Positions 36,578-44,887 of a stretch of 49,542 bases of DNA are shown piece after piece. The translations under genes were made by a program, and so were the position numbers. Location of the stretch: positions 1 through 49,542 of the forward strand of contig JBBPIE010000042.1 of NCBI GenBank assembly GCA_038040485.1, in the 5' to 3' direction. How positions within the stretch are numbered: position 1 is the stretch's first letter; every line of letters begins with the position of its first letter. The notes under the pieces were generated by a model. That model was not told where the DNA came from and did not search any database. It worked only from the letters and a program-made list of their open reading frames with translations. This stretch comes from Onstottus_B arcticum. GTDB lineage: Bacteria; Acidobacteriota; Blastocatellia; UBA7656.

Positions 36578-38698
36578 CTAAAACCTCCATGCCGCTTTTC
36601 CATAAATGCTGCGTCTGACTTGGCTCGTGATTGCACCTACGTCAAAACCGCTAAATTCCGGGTGCCGATTGTCGAGCAAATTTTGCAGGCCCAGGCTCAA
36701 TTCGACGCCCTCCGTTACGTGCCAGCCGGTGCGCGCGTCGAGCCGCGTGTAGGCGGGGACTTGTCGGCCCGCCAGCCGCGAGACGTGGTAGAGCGCCGCA
36801 TCCAATTCAAAGTTGCGTGACAGCTTGAAGTAAGAATGAAGTTGGGCTTGATGCCGCGGGTTGTCGCCTTCGGCTCCTCCCGACGCGGTATCGCGGCTCT
36901 GCGCGTCGAGGTGTAACTGCATGCGCAGGAATGAATAGCTGCCCTGAAGTTTCCAACGGTTGGTGACGTCGAAATTGATGGATGCTTCCAGGCCGCAGGT
37001 TTCGCCGCGCAGCAGGTTGTCGTAGTGGACAGGGATGACCAGATGCGCCGGCAGCGGGTCAGTCTCGAAAAACGGCAGACCAGGCTCAAACGATGTCAGG
37101 CGGCTATAGATATTGTAGAACGTCGAGAGGTCGAGCGAGAGCTTGCGTGCTGGTTGAGCACGATAGCCGAGCTCGTAAGCGCGCAAACCTTCGGACTTCG
37201 CATTCGCGCTGCCAAAAACGGCACCTATGATCGGCGTGCCGTCAGCGCCGGGGAAGGCCTGAAAGTTGACCCGGATGTCCTGCTGGGTGCGCGCCGGCGT
37301 TCGGACGGCGCGCGAGATGGCCGCCCACAGCGTCTGCCGTTCGCTTGGCGTCCACGACAGCCGAACACTGGGCTGTAGTTCAAAACCTGAGAAGTAATTA
37401 TGCTCAAGCTTGGCGCCGAGCATCAGCCGAAGCCGGTCTTTTACCAGCCTGATCTCGTCCTGCGCGAAACCGCTGAAGAGTTGAACGGTCCTCTCCTTCG
37501 GAAAGAACTGAATTGGACTGCTGCTGGTGGTCTCGGTCTGATGCGAGATCAACCGGTAGCCAAGCCCCCAGACGATGTTTTGCCGCTGGCCCAATGCGAC
37601 GTGATGCTGAAAGTCCACGTCGAACGTATTGATGTGGTCTGCAATGTCAAAGATGTCACGGCTGAAGTGGTCGTAATAAACTTGCAGCGCCATATCAGAG
37701 CGCCCCGAAAAGGTGCGCGTCCAACGCCCCAGCAAGCTGCTGCCGTTGAATTCTCCGCGTGCGTTGGCGGGCGGCGCAAAAGGCGCGGCGGCAGAGAGAT
37801 TCAATGAGGTTTCTCGCAAATTGGTGTGATAGCTATCGCCTTCTAGCGTCAGCGTATCGCGGCCGGTCGCCTGCCAATCCAGGCGCCCGCCTCCGCGCAG
37901 CGCCTGCTGGCCGTCGTTGTTGTCGCGGCCAGACGCATCTACCAGACCGCTCCGCTTGAAATACTTCGCGTAGACCCGGTAGAAAGCCTTCTCACTAACC
38001 TTCCCGCCATAGCGGATGCTGCCGAAGCCGCGCTCTTCAGAGCCGCCGCCTGCGGTAACCATTCCTCCCTGCGTGTCCTGGGTCCGCTTGGTGATGATGT
38101 TGATGACGCCGTTGACCGCGTTCGCGCCCCACAACGTGCCGCCGGGGCCGCGGATGACTTCGATCCGCTCGATGTTTTCGAGCGGCAGATCCTGCACTTC
38201 CCAGTAAACGCCAGATGTTTCAGGCGAGTAGACGCTACGGCCATCAATCAAGACCAACAGTTTGTTTGCGACTCGTCCATTGAATCCGCGCGCGCTGATC
38301 GCCCATTTCGTGCCGTCAATCCGCGCAACATCCAACCCAGGCGCCATCCGCAGAAGTTCCGGAATGCTGGTCAGCCCGGAGCGCCGTATGTCTTGCTGCG
38401 TGATGACATAGACGGCTGCCGCGGTCTGAAACAGTCTCTCTTCTTTTTTCGACACCGAGGTGACCTCGATGTTCATCAAGTCTTCAAGACTCCTCGAAGT
38501 TAAATCGGCCCCGGATATCTGAGCGAAACCCGTGGCGGTCATCGAGAAACAACAAAAAACGCAAACGGCTTCCCGTGCCCGGCGCAGAACTGCTCTATGA
38601 CAACTCGGAGCTGTGCTCTTGTCGCGTCGTCCGATCGAATGTGCATGTCCAAGTAGGCTCGCTCCCCGAGGACTACGCCTGTGCCAGGATAGTCTCAT
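36578..38698 (-). CDS. TonB-dependent outer-membrane receptor
   Basis: This 706-residue protein has a long basic N-terminus and a hydrophobic export segment (about 41-58, AVCVFCCFSMTATGFAQ). A short LEDLMNIEVTSVSKKEE segment leads into the plug domain (about 85-200, VYVITQQDIRRSGLTSIPEL, RGPGGTLWGANAVNGVINII). A 22-strand-type beta-barrel ends in AAWRF. The ligand cannot be told; this subgroup, with the LEDLMNIEVTSVSK start, is often beside signalling genes. The ATG at 38698 has GAGGAGG five bases upstream; the ORF from 38761 is rejected. A receptor tail remnant and yfiR follow, suggesting that receptor, YfiR and CHASE8 kinase form one sensory unit. Confidence 0.93.
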   Translation of the reverse strand: MRLSWHRRSPRGASLLGHAHSIGRRDKSTAPSCHRAVLRRAREAVCVFCCFSMTATGFAQISGADLTSRSLEDLMNIEVTSVSKKEERLFQTAAAVYVITQQDIRRSGLTSIPELLRMAPGLDVARIDGTKWAISARGFNGRVANKLLVLIDGRSVYSPETSGVYWEVQDLPLENIERIEVIRGPGGTLWGANAVNGVINIITKRTQDTQGGMVTAGGGSEERGFGSIRYGGKVSEKAFYRVYAKYFKRSGLVDASGRDNNDGQQALRGGGRLDWQATGRDTLTLEGDSYHTNLRETSLNLSAAAPFAPPANARGEFNGSSLLGRWTRTFSGRSDMALQVYYDHFSRDIFDIADHINTFDVDFQHHVALGQRQNIVWGLGYRLISHQTETTSSSPIQFFPKERTVQLFSGFAQDEIRLVKDRLRLMLGAKLEHNYFSGFELQPSVRLSWTPSERQTLWAAISRAVRTPARTQQDIRVNFQAFPGADGTPIIGAVFGSANAKSEGLRAYELGYRAQPARKLSLDLSTFYNIYSRLTSFEPGLPFFETDPLPAHLVIPVHYDNLLRGETCGLEASINFDVTNRWKLQGSYSFLRMQLHLDAQSRDTASGGAEGDNPRHQAQLHSYFKLSRNFELDAALYHVSRLAGRQVPAYTRLDARTGWHVTEGVELSLGLQNLLDNRHPEFSGFDVGAITSQVRRSIYGKAAWRF

Positions 38699-38831
38699 TT
38701 GTTCCTCCTCAGACCGCTCCGTCCGAAGGGCTGCGCTGATACTCTCCGGAACGAGCCGCAACGACGGCTCACCACTGAACGATGGAGTGAAGCGGGATCA
38801 CGTCCGTTCGGAAAGGCGTTACCAAGCATCT

Positions 38832-39341
38832 CTACCGGGCGCTCCCGACCAACTCGTCCGCCGGCTGGCCTGCCGAGATGCTGAACCCCTTCTCTGAATC
38901 GCGGGGGCGGTTCTCGAGCGGCGAGGGAGTACCTTCCGCGACGATCGGAGACTTGATCCCTCTCTCGCGTTCGAGCTCGGAGAGTAGTCTCTCGATGGAA
39001 GCCAACAGCCTGTCTCTTTCAAAGGGCTTGCTCAACAACTCGTCAGCAAGATGTTCGCTCTTGGCTTCCCAAGTGGGCTTGGTGTATATCCCGGTGAGCA
39101 GAATGACTTTGGGCGGCCCGGAGAATTGTTTGATTGTCTTGCAGGCAAGAAAGCCATGCATCTTCGACATCAAGCCATCCATCAGCACCAGGTCCGGCTG
39201 CTCGGTTGACGCCTTTTCGACAGCGTCGACCCCGTCCTGGGCAAAGATCACGTTGTAGCCGGTCTTTGTGAGTATTCCTCCCAGCAGTTCCCGCATGACC
39301 CTGTCGTCATCCGCTACGAGTATCTTTTTCCGTGTGTGCAT
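38832..39341 (-). CDS. Single-domain response regulator
   Basis: This 169-residue protein is one receiver domain plus a 45-residue tail. It has ILVADDDRVMREL (about residues 7-19), the acceptor Asp in LVLMDGLMSKMHG, Thr in VILLTGIYTK and Lys in ELLSKPFERDRL. The tail (SPIVAEGTPSPLENRPRDSE) looks unstructured. It begins 10 bases after the stop of the upstream HD-GYP protein and ends about 130 bases before the receptor start, so it is probably the last gene of the HD-GYP/PilZ transcript. No output domain; likely relay or protein-binding role. Confidence 0.92.
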   Translation of the reverse strand: MHTRKKILVADDDRVMRELLGGILTKTGYNVIFAQDGVDAVEKASTEQPDLVLMDGLMSKMHGFLACKTIKQFSGPPKVILLTGIYTKPTWEAKSEHLADELLSKPFERDRLLASIERLLSELERERGIKSPIVAEGTPSPLENRPRDSEKGFSISAGQPADELVGSAR

Positions 39342-39350
39342 TCGCGACCC

Positions 39351-40583
39351 TCACCTCGAAGGCGATGCCTTCGTTTCCATACTGGTCAAGCCGGCATCCT
39401 GGACGTTGAGGGGCACCCGAAGCGGGCCAGTCGCTCCGCGATGGCTCTTGAGCGAGACGATAAACGCGCGTATCTCGTGCTTGTCGATTATCTGTTCCAG
39501 ATAGTCGCGCGATACCGCAGTGCGGCATATCTCCGCCCATTCGCTCTCAGGTACGCGAAGAAACCCCTTCACAACCTGGGGGTCAAAGTGAGAGTCGGCA
39601 CAGGCTATGATCTCGTCGCGAGCCTCGGCATACGATCGGGCCTGGCGGTAGGGCCGGTCGCTTGTTATTGCGTCGAACGCATCCGCCACTGCAAAAATCC
39701 GCGCGTTGACGTGTATGGCATTGCCGCGGAGCCCTGCCGGATAACCGCTGCCGTCAAACTTCTCGTGGTGTTGCCCGACGACCGGGCGAGCGCCCGACAG
39801 GAAGTCGATGCGATCGATTATGCGCAGCCCGTGCGCAATGTGTAGCCGCATCTCGGTCCACTCTTCGTCGCTTAGTCCGCCGCGCTTTAGAAGGATCGCG
39901 TCCGGCACTCCGATCTTTCCGATGTCATGAAGCAACGCACCCTGCTCCAGCCTGATCAAGTCGCTGTGCGCCAGCCCCAACTCTCTTCCGAGTCTCAGGC
40001 AATAAGCGACCACGCGATCCGAATGCCCGCGCGTCTCGCAGTCCCGCGCTTCGAGGGCCTCGGCAAGCGCGCGCAGCGTTGCCCGGTAATTTGAATATAG
40101 AACTTCGAGCGTCTGATTGAGATCTTGATTGACCGACCGAAGCTGCTGGGTTCGTTGAAAAACGGTCTCCTCCAAAGATGCTTCGTAGCGGCGCTTGGCA
40201 ACCACAAGCTCCTGGAAGCGCAGCGCCCGCTCGACCGACACCGTCACCTGTTGAAGGTCGAACGGCTTAGTAATGTAGTCGAACGCCCCGTGTCTCATCG
40301 CTTTGATCGCAGAATCGATCTCGGTATTGCCCGACATCATAATGACTACGGCTTCCGGATGTGCCTGCTGAATGCTTTCGCAGAGCTCAAGCCCGGAAGC
40401 GCCAGGCATGCTGATGTCCGTCAACACCAGATTGGCCGGACCCAACGCCAGTATTCGAGTCGCTTCTTCAGCGCTCGACGCCGCAATGCAAAGGTGCTTG
40501 CGCCCAAGAAAGTCGACAAGCATCTTGCGTATCGGCTGTTCGTCGTCCACGACCAGAATCGATGTTTGTTTGTTATTCACCAT
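39351..40583 (-). CDS. Response regulator c-di-GMP phosphodiesterase (REC-HD-GYP), copy 1
   Basis: This 410-residue cytoplasmic protein has a receiver (about 8-125, acceptor Asp56 in LVLTDISMPGASG, Lys106 in YITKPFDL), a coiled coil (about 125-165) and an HD-GYP domain. The metal motif is LLHDIGKIG (His219-Asp220), followed by the second site HHEKFDGSGYP (GYP at 280-282) and ADAFDAITSDRPYR. All expected catalytic residues are visible, so it should hydrolyse c-di-GMP under receiver control, counteracting the REC-GGDEF enzyme in this island. It has a close paralogue at 41932-43218, separated by a gene for a secreted protein. GGAAG precedes the ATG. Confidence 0.96.
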   Translation of the reverse strand: MVNNKQTSILVVDDEQPIRKMLVDFLGRKHLCIAASSAEEATRILALGPANLVLTDISMPGASGLELCESIQQAHPEAVVIMMSGNTEIDSAIKAMRHGAFDYITKPFDLQQVTVSVERALRFQELVVAKRRYEASLEETVFQRTQQLRSVNQDLNQTLEVLYSNYRATLRALAEALEARDCETRGHSDRVVAYCLRLGRELGLAHSDLIRLEQGALLHDIGKIGVPDAILLKRGGLSDEEWTEMRLHIAHGLRIIDRIDFLSGARPVVGQHHEKFDGSGYPAGLRGNAIHVNARIFAVADAFDAITSDRPYRQARSYAEARDEIIACADSHFDPQVVKGFLRVPESEWAEICRTAVSRDYLEQIIDKHEIRAFIVSLKSHRGATGPLRVPLNVQDAGLTSMETKASPSR

Positions 40584-40693
40584 CCGCTTCCAGATTCATT
40601 CTCGCTATCCCCAGGATTCTCACAGGCTCACCCCCAGGCCTCGCCCCGTTTTGTGTTTCGACTGCGTGTTTGCACCTGGCTTGAACTGCGCAT

Positions 40694-41341
40694 CTATTGA
40701 CAAGGCCGGCTGGTGCCGATATCGCGCGGCCGGCCGGAATAATTCCAGATCGCAATGTTGTTGAGCTCCCACTGCGCGCCACCGAAGACTTCGACCAGCG
40801 CCGCGTTGGCCGGATCCGAGAACCAGCGCTGAAACGAGAGATTCACTATGTGCGCGCTGGTCTTGCTCATTGCGACACCGGCCGACATCACTCCGGTGTC
40901 CGGGTTGGGAAGTATCGTGTCGCGGACAGTGATCGTCACTCCGGACCAATCGAAGCTTCGGATGAAGCCGGCATACTTTCCCCCGCAACCGTTCCATTGC
41001 ACGACTACCCAGTCGACCGCTTCGTCGATCAGCGAAGGCATGACCGAGGGCTCGGTTACGCCCGTCAGCTTGCGCGCGTACTCTTGCGCGGTGCGCACCA
41101 TGTTTTCGCTAAGCCCCTGCTTTCGCAGCAGCTTGGGAAGTTTTTTCTCGATGATCTTCGGATGCGGCAGATCGAAGCCCCCCGTAAAAACGCGTACGTG
41201 ATATTTCGGCGTTACGATCACGACGGTAGGGTCCGCATCCCGCAAAAACTTTGGCCACGTTTGCGCCTCCGCCATGCTTGCGAGCGCCCCTCCAACAAGA
41301 AGCGCCAGCGCCGCGGAGGTAATTCGACCTTTTGGTTTCAC
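40694..41341 (-). CDS. Secreted protein of unknown family (paralogue of 44885-45490)
   Basis: This 215-residue protein has a clear signal peptide (about residues 1-26, ALALLVGGALASMAEAQ) and no recognised domain. It shares patterns with the product at 44885-45490: IDEA (about 107-110), a CGG motif (about 122-124), an SGVTITV strand, an AG...T...I.N stretch, WE(L)N and a terminal PC. The two conserved cysteines could form a disulfide in the mature protein. The GTG start at 41341 has AAGGGG six bases upstream. It lies between the two REC-HD-GYP genes on the same strand and may be the exported output or input of that c-di-GMP circuit; function unknown. Confidence 0.85.
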   Translation of the reverse strand: MKPKGRITSAALALLVGGALASMAEAQTWPKFLRDADPTVVIVTPKYHVRVFTGGFDLPHPKIIEKKLPKLLRKQGLSENMVRTAQEYARKLTGVTEPSVMPSLIDEAVDWVVVQWNGCGGKYAGFIRSFDWSGVTITVRDTILPNPDTGVMSAGVAMSKTSAHIVNLSFQRWFSDPANAALVEVFGGAQWELNNIAIWNYSGRPRDIGTSRPCQ

Positions 41342-41524
41342 CTGTTCCCCTTTCTTCCTGCGCCTCTACGTCGAGTAGGCGCGAGTCGTCAGTCCGTTTG
41401 GGGACAGGCTTACCAATCTGAACCTGGGCGCTGACGCGCCGGCTCTGCCGAAGTATGAATTCTTCCCTGATCTCCTTCTCGACCGGATCTCGGCAGGCCG
41501 TCGTGATCGCCGCCGACGTCCCCG

Positions 41525-41545
41525 GTTCATTGGTCGTCAATGAAC
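41525..41545. other. 8-bp perfect hairpin at the stop codon of the small operon protein
   Basis: GTTCATTG and CAATGAAC are separated by five bases (41525-41545), covering the stop codon of the gene at 41537-41935 on the minus strand. It has no T-run after it, so it is a weak terminator candidate at most; it may mark an mRNA 3' end or a processing site before the secreted-protein gene. Confidence 0.4.
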
Positions 41546-41935
41546 AGACACGTAAGTTTCTGGCTCCACGATTTCATATCGTGGATCGACTGCGCCGCCG
41601 GCGCCGTCGAAAGGCACGCAGTCAGCAAAATTGAGCGGTTGTCCATTTCCAATGACGGACGCGGGCTGCTGGCCATCTTCGCCACGACGCCTTCCAAGCA
41701 AACGAGCCAGGCGCCGTCTTGGTGAACGTGGCTTTGCTACCGGGGGTGCTTCTGCGGTCGCAGGTCCTGGCAGGAGCGGTTGGACGGTGTCCAGCAGGTA
41801 TCGCCCGATCGCGTTGTCCACCTCGCTGAAGTCAGGCCGGCACAGTTCTCGCGCAAGCTCGGCGACTTGCTGGAGCGCCAACAGAATAGCGGTTTCCGAT
41901 TGTTGCGATTGATTCGAACTTTGTATGGTCTTCAT
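41537..41935 (-). CDS. Small hypothetical protein coupled to the HD-GYP gene
   Basis: This 132-residue protein starts as ATGA over the stop of the REC-HD-GYP gene (41932), so its translation is probably coupled. The N-terminal half is helical (AILLALQQVAELARELCRPDF, about residues 15-35). A basic Arg-rich patch follows (SPRRRLARLLGRRRGED, about 71-87), and the C-terminus is acidic with VDPRYEIVEPETYVSVH. No family recognised and no signal peptide or membrane helix. The longer ORF from 42136 overlaps the HD-GYP gene in another frame and is rejected. It may interact with the HD-GYP regulator; this is inferred from coupling only. Confidence 0.65.
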   Translation of the reverse strand: MKTIQSSNQSQQSETAILLALQQVAELARELCRPDFSEVDNAIGRYLLDTVQPLLPGPATAEAPPVAKPRSPRRRLARLLGRRRGEDGQQPASVIGNGQPLNFADCVPFDGAGGAVDPRYEIVEPETYVSVH

Positions 41936-43218
41936 GCGCGCTTGCCTGCTTGAAGCCGAAGGCTCCAATCCGAGGCGGCCGGCCGCGGCAGGCCGACTCC
42001 GTTCGGAGGGAATGGTGGTCTGGCACTTCCAGCCACGGTCGGTCTCGACGAGAGAATGAAGGAACAGATCTCGTTCTTGTCCATTATCTGGTCGATGTAG
42101 GCGTGAGACTCGGCGGCGCTCCTTATGTTGGCCCACTCCATTTCGCCAATGTTCAAAAAGGCATCTACGACCACCGGGTCAAAATGCGTGCCGGAACCGG
42201 CTACGATTTCATCGCGCGCCTGCGCGTATGACTGAGCCGGACGGTAGGGCCGGTCGCTGGTGATAGCATCGAAGGCGTCCGCTGCGGCGAAGATGCGGGC
42301 ATTGATGTGAATCTGTTCGCCTCGCAGACCGCAAGGGTAGCCGCTGCCGTCAAACTTCTCGTGGTGCTGGCCTACGACAAACCGGGCGCCGGATAGAAAC
42401 TGGATCCCATCGATGATGCGAAGGCCCTGGTGCACGTGCGCAATCATCTTGGTCCACTCGTATGGGGTCAGAGTGCCCGGCTTGAGCAGAACGGAATCGG
42501 GCACACCGATTTTGCCGATGTCGTGAAGCAGCGCTCCCTGTTCGAGAGCGATCAAATCGTTGACCGACAATCCCCTTTCCTTACCAAGCCTCAGACAGTA
42601 CGCGACGACCCGCTCCGAGTGGCTGCTGGTCTCGACATCTCGCGCCTGCAGCGCGGCCGCAAGGGCGCGAAGCGTGGCTCGGTAGTTTGCATACAGAGCG
42701 TCAACAGTGCCGGTCAGAGTCTCGTTGAGTTTCCGAAGCTCGTTAGTGCCGGCCGGGGCCGTTCCTTCGATCATACGATCGTAGTGCTGTTCCGCCGCGA
42801 CCAGCGCCTGCCGGCGCAAGGCCCGCTGCACCGAAAGCAACACCTGCTGACGATTGAACGGCTTTACCACATAGTCGTAGGCGCCCTGCCTCATCGATTC
42901 GATGACGTATTGGATCTCGGTCTTCCGCGAGATCACTATCAGTACCGCTTCCGGGCACATCTCCCGAACGAGCTGGCTCACATCAAGCCCGGACGCGGTC
43001 GAGGTTTGACGGTCGGTCATAACCAGCTTGAACGACGTCGAGGCCAGCAGCACTGCCGCCTCATCAGAACTCTCAGCCGTGAGACACGGGTAGTAGAAAC
43101 CCAGATAGTCAGCTAGCAGTCTCCGCATGGACTCCTCAGCATCGACAATCAATATCGAGCCCTCTTTCTTGGCCACGATTCCCTGTCCCTTTCCAATTCG
43201 CGTGCGTTCCGGCTTCAC
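41932..43218 (-). CDS. Response regulator c-di-GMP phosphodiesterase (REC-HD-GYP), copy 2
   Basis: This 428-residue protein (or 414 from the GTG at 43176) has a receiver with ILIVDAEES (second acidic residue replaced by Ala, with Glu after it), the acceptor Asp in VMTDRQTSTASG and Lys in YVVKPFNRQQ. A coiled coil leads to an HD-GYP domain with LLHDIGKIG, HHEKFDGSGYP and ADAFDAITSDRPYR, so phosphodiesterase activity is expected. It is a close paralogue of 39351-40583. The GTG at 43218 overlaps the stop of the PilZ gene (GTGA); the inner GTG at 43176 gives an N-terminus (MAKKEGSILIVD) that aligns better with the paralogues. Both are possible. Confidence 0.93.
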   Translation of the reverse strand: MKPERTRIGKGQGIVAKKEGSILIVDAEESMRRLLADYLGFYYPCLTAESSDEAAVLLASTSFKLVMTDRQTSTASGLDVSQLVREMCPEAVLIVISRKTEIQYVIESMRQGAYDYVVKPFNRQQVLLSVQRALRRQALVAAEQHYDRMIEGTAPAGTNELRKLNETLTGTVDALYANYRATLRALAAALQARDVETSSHSERVVAYCLRLGKERGLSVNDLIALEQGALLHDIGKIGVPDSVLLKPGTLTPYEWTKMIAHVHQGLRIIDGIQFLSGARFVVGQHHEKFDGSGYPCGLRGEQIHINARIFAAADAFDAITSDRPYRPAQSYAQARDEIVAGSGTHFDPVVVDAFLNIGEMEWANIRSAAESHAYIDQIMDKNEICSFILSSRPTVAGSARPPFPPNGVGLPRPAASDWSLRLQAGKRA

Positions 43219-44042
43219 GTTACGGAATTGGTACGCGCTCCAAACTGGGCTGTGTAGGTGTAAGAATGCATTCTCGTGAGATCCTCAACTACGCTTTGAA
43301 TCGCTACCCGATCGTCAGCGCCCAGGTCGAGGAAATGGACGCCCATTCCAATCTTGGGCATCGAATACCGCACTTCACCGTTCACCCGAATCTCTTTGTC
43401 TGGAACTCTGAATCTGAGCGAGAAGTTCGAACCCACCGGGAACGGGCTGGCGGCGTCGATAAACACGCCTCCCGTGCTCAGGTCGTTGATGTGCGAGATC
43501 ACGCCGCCATAGTCAAGACCTACACACTCCACCTCGCAGAGATATGGCACGCGAACTGATGCCCGCCGATTTGCACCTTTGGTCGCGCCGCCCGGAGTTC
43601 TTTGCGCGCTGAAAGCCGAGTTGCTTTCGCTGCGCTGGGCCGAGAGCTGACTGCGCACGACCGCGGCTGCCCGCGTGCGTTCCAACACATGCTCAACTGA
43701 ATGCAGCATCTGCGATAGATCGATTGGCTTCAGCACGTAGTCGCACACGCCTTTTACAAGCGCCTGGAGCCCTCGCACGACATCGGCTGCGTCCGACATG
43801 ATCAAGACGGCTGTGTCGGGCCATTTCCGGTTTACGAGCTGGCAGAGCTCGAGCCCTGATGCCCCGCTCATTCTGATTTCCGTGATCACAAGGTCGAACC
43901 TCGTGGTCGTCAACATCTCGGTCGCTTCATCCACGCTGCCGGTGGTTGCGCAGGTGTAATAGCAGCTCAGACACTTCGCCAGAAGCCAGCGCAACGGCTC
44001 GTCGTTATCGACGATCAGTACCGAGACATCTTTGTTGACCAT
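43215..44042 (-). CDS. Receiver-PilZ protein (c-di-GMP effector)
   Basis: This 275-residue protein has a receiver-like domain (about 5-120) and a PilZ domain (about 158-260). The PilZ domain has both c-di-GMP contacts: RxxxR as RASVR (160-164) and DLSTGG (187-192). The receiver keeps VLIVDND and Lys105 (YVLKPID), but the acceptor position is Glu55 (VITEIRMSG), so it cannot be phosphorylated there and may be fixed in an active-like state. The ATG at 44042 is preceded by AAAGG at six bases; the GTG at 44066 has no ribosome site. Its stop overlaps the start of the REC-HD-GYP gene, so effector and phosphodiesterase are made together. Confidence 0.92.
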   Translation of the reverse strand: MVNKDVSVLIVDNDEPLRWLLAKCLSCYYTCATTGSVDEATEMLTTTRFDLVITEIRMSGASGLELCQLVNRKWPDTAVLIMSDAADVVRGLQALVKGVCDYVLKPIDLSQMLHSVEHVLERTRAAAVVRSQLSAQRSESNSAFSAQRTPGGATKGANRRASVRVPYLCEVECVGLDYGGVISHINDLSTGGVFIDAASPFPVGSNFSLRFRVPDKEIRVNGEVRYSMPKIGMGVHFLDLGADDRVAIQSVVEDLTRMHSYTYTAQFGARTNSVT

Positions 44043-44138
44043 GGTTCGCCTTTGCTGTTCCGACACGACGGCGAGGGCACCTCGCTGTTCGAGCGCTGAG
44101 TAGCATTGCGTTTGTTACGCTCGATGCGTGCGCGGATT

Positions 44139-44603
44139 CTAGTCGCCAAAGCAGGCCAGTCTCCTCGAGAGGAAAGGTGGCGCTTCGGCTGCCGCTGGTG
44201 AATGGCAGAGTGAGTGCAGGTCGCGAACAGTCGGGCCGCAACTCAGTGCATGCGCAACCGACCGAGTTACCTGCACAACATCGAACGGCTCAGTGATGAA
44301 TTCGAATGCTCCCTGTCTAATCGCCTCGATCGTGCATTCCGGGGTGTCGACTCTCGAGGCTGCCACTACAACCGTACGAGGAAAGTTTTCACGGATGAGT
44401 TTGCAGAGCGGAAGGCCCGACGCGCCAACCATCGTTATGTCGGCTATTGCCACGTTAAACCGAGCAGCTTCCAATTGCACGATCGCTTCGCGCGCGCTTT
44501 TAACTGTCACGCACGAGTAGTCGCCACCCAGACACTCGGCCAGAGACGCGCGAGCTGTCTCCTGATGGGCAGCTATCAGCACTGAGATACTCCGGGTTTC
44601 CAC
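44139..44603 (-). CDS. Pseudo-receiver protein
   Basis: This 154-residue protein is a receiver fold by sequence pattern (ARFNVAIADITMVGASGLPL with Asp55). It lacks the acidic pair needed for magnesium (VLIAAHQE in place of VLIVDDE) and has Glu for the conserved Lys (FITEPFD, position 105). Normal phosphotransfer is therefore unlikely. A short unstructured tail of about 30 residues follows. The closest relatives seem to be the receivers of the PilZ and HD-GYP genes just downstream (shared GASGL, GAF and PFD patterns). AAGGAGG lies three bases before the GTG at 44603; the longer ORF from a TTG at 44717 is less likely. First gene of the PilZ/HD-GYP transcript. Confidence 0.75.
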   Translation of the reverse strand: METRSISVLIAAHQETARASLAECLGGDYSCVTVKSAREAIVQLEAARFNVAIADITMVGASGLPLCKLIRENFPRTVVVAASRVDTPECTIEAIRQGAFEFITEPFDVVQVTRSVAHALSCGPTVRDLHSLCHSPAAAEAPPFLSRRLACFGD

Positions 44604-44870
44604 TAGCCTCCTTCGCCGCTGATGCGACTTCCGATGCCGTGCTTGAACACTAGTATTGTCAGTTAGCCAACTTGGGGGAGCCCGATTCGTTGATTCGACC
44701 TGGTTAGCGACAGGCAACCTTTATACGCCGCTTTACCGAATGGGTCTATCCGTACATCTACGTATATCGAAGTCTGAGATTCCCGTTATTTCCATCGGAG
44801 TGGACGTATTTTCGTCCGCAAAAGCCCTCCGCTTATGAACTCCGGGTGCCGGAAACAAGCGTTCATTCTT

Positions 44871-44887
44871 CATATCTTCGAGATATG
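44871..44887. promoter_or_regulatory. Hairpin covering the start codon of the secreted-protein gene
   Basis: CATATCT (44871-44877) and AGATATG (44881-44887) form a perfect 7-bp stem with a 3-base loop, and the ATG at 44885-44887 is inside the 3' arm. In mRNA this could hide the start codon. It may also be chance, or a sign that translation starts upstream at the GTG at 44846. Confidence 0.35.

Noticed and set aside
36149..36581. Open frames of about 140 residues on both strands upstream of yfiR
   Set aside because: A different minus frame of the same DNA clearly matches the end of the TonB-dependent receptor, so these frames are shadows of a remnant.
41109..41540. Minus-strand frame of 143 residues starting as ATGA after the small coupled protein
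   Set aside because: More than half lies over the signal peptide and body of the secreted protein gene in another frame, and composition is low-complexity; no domain.
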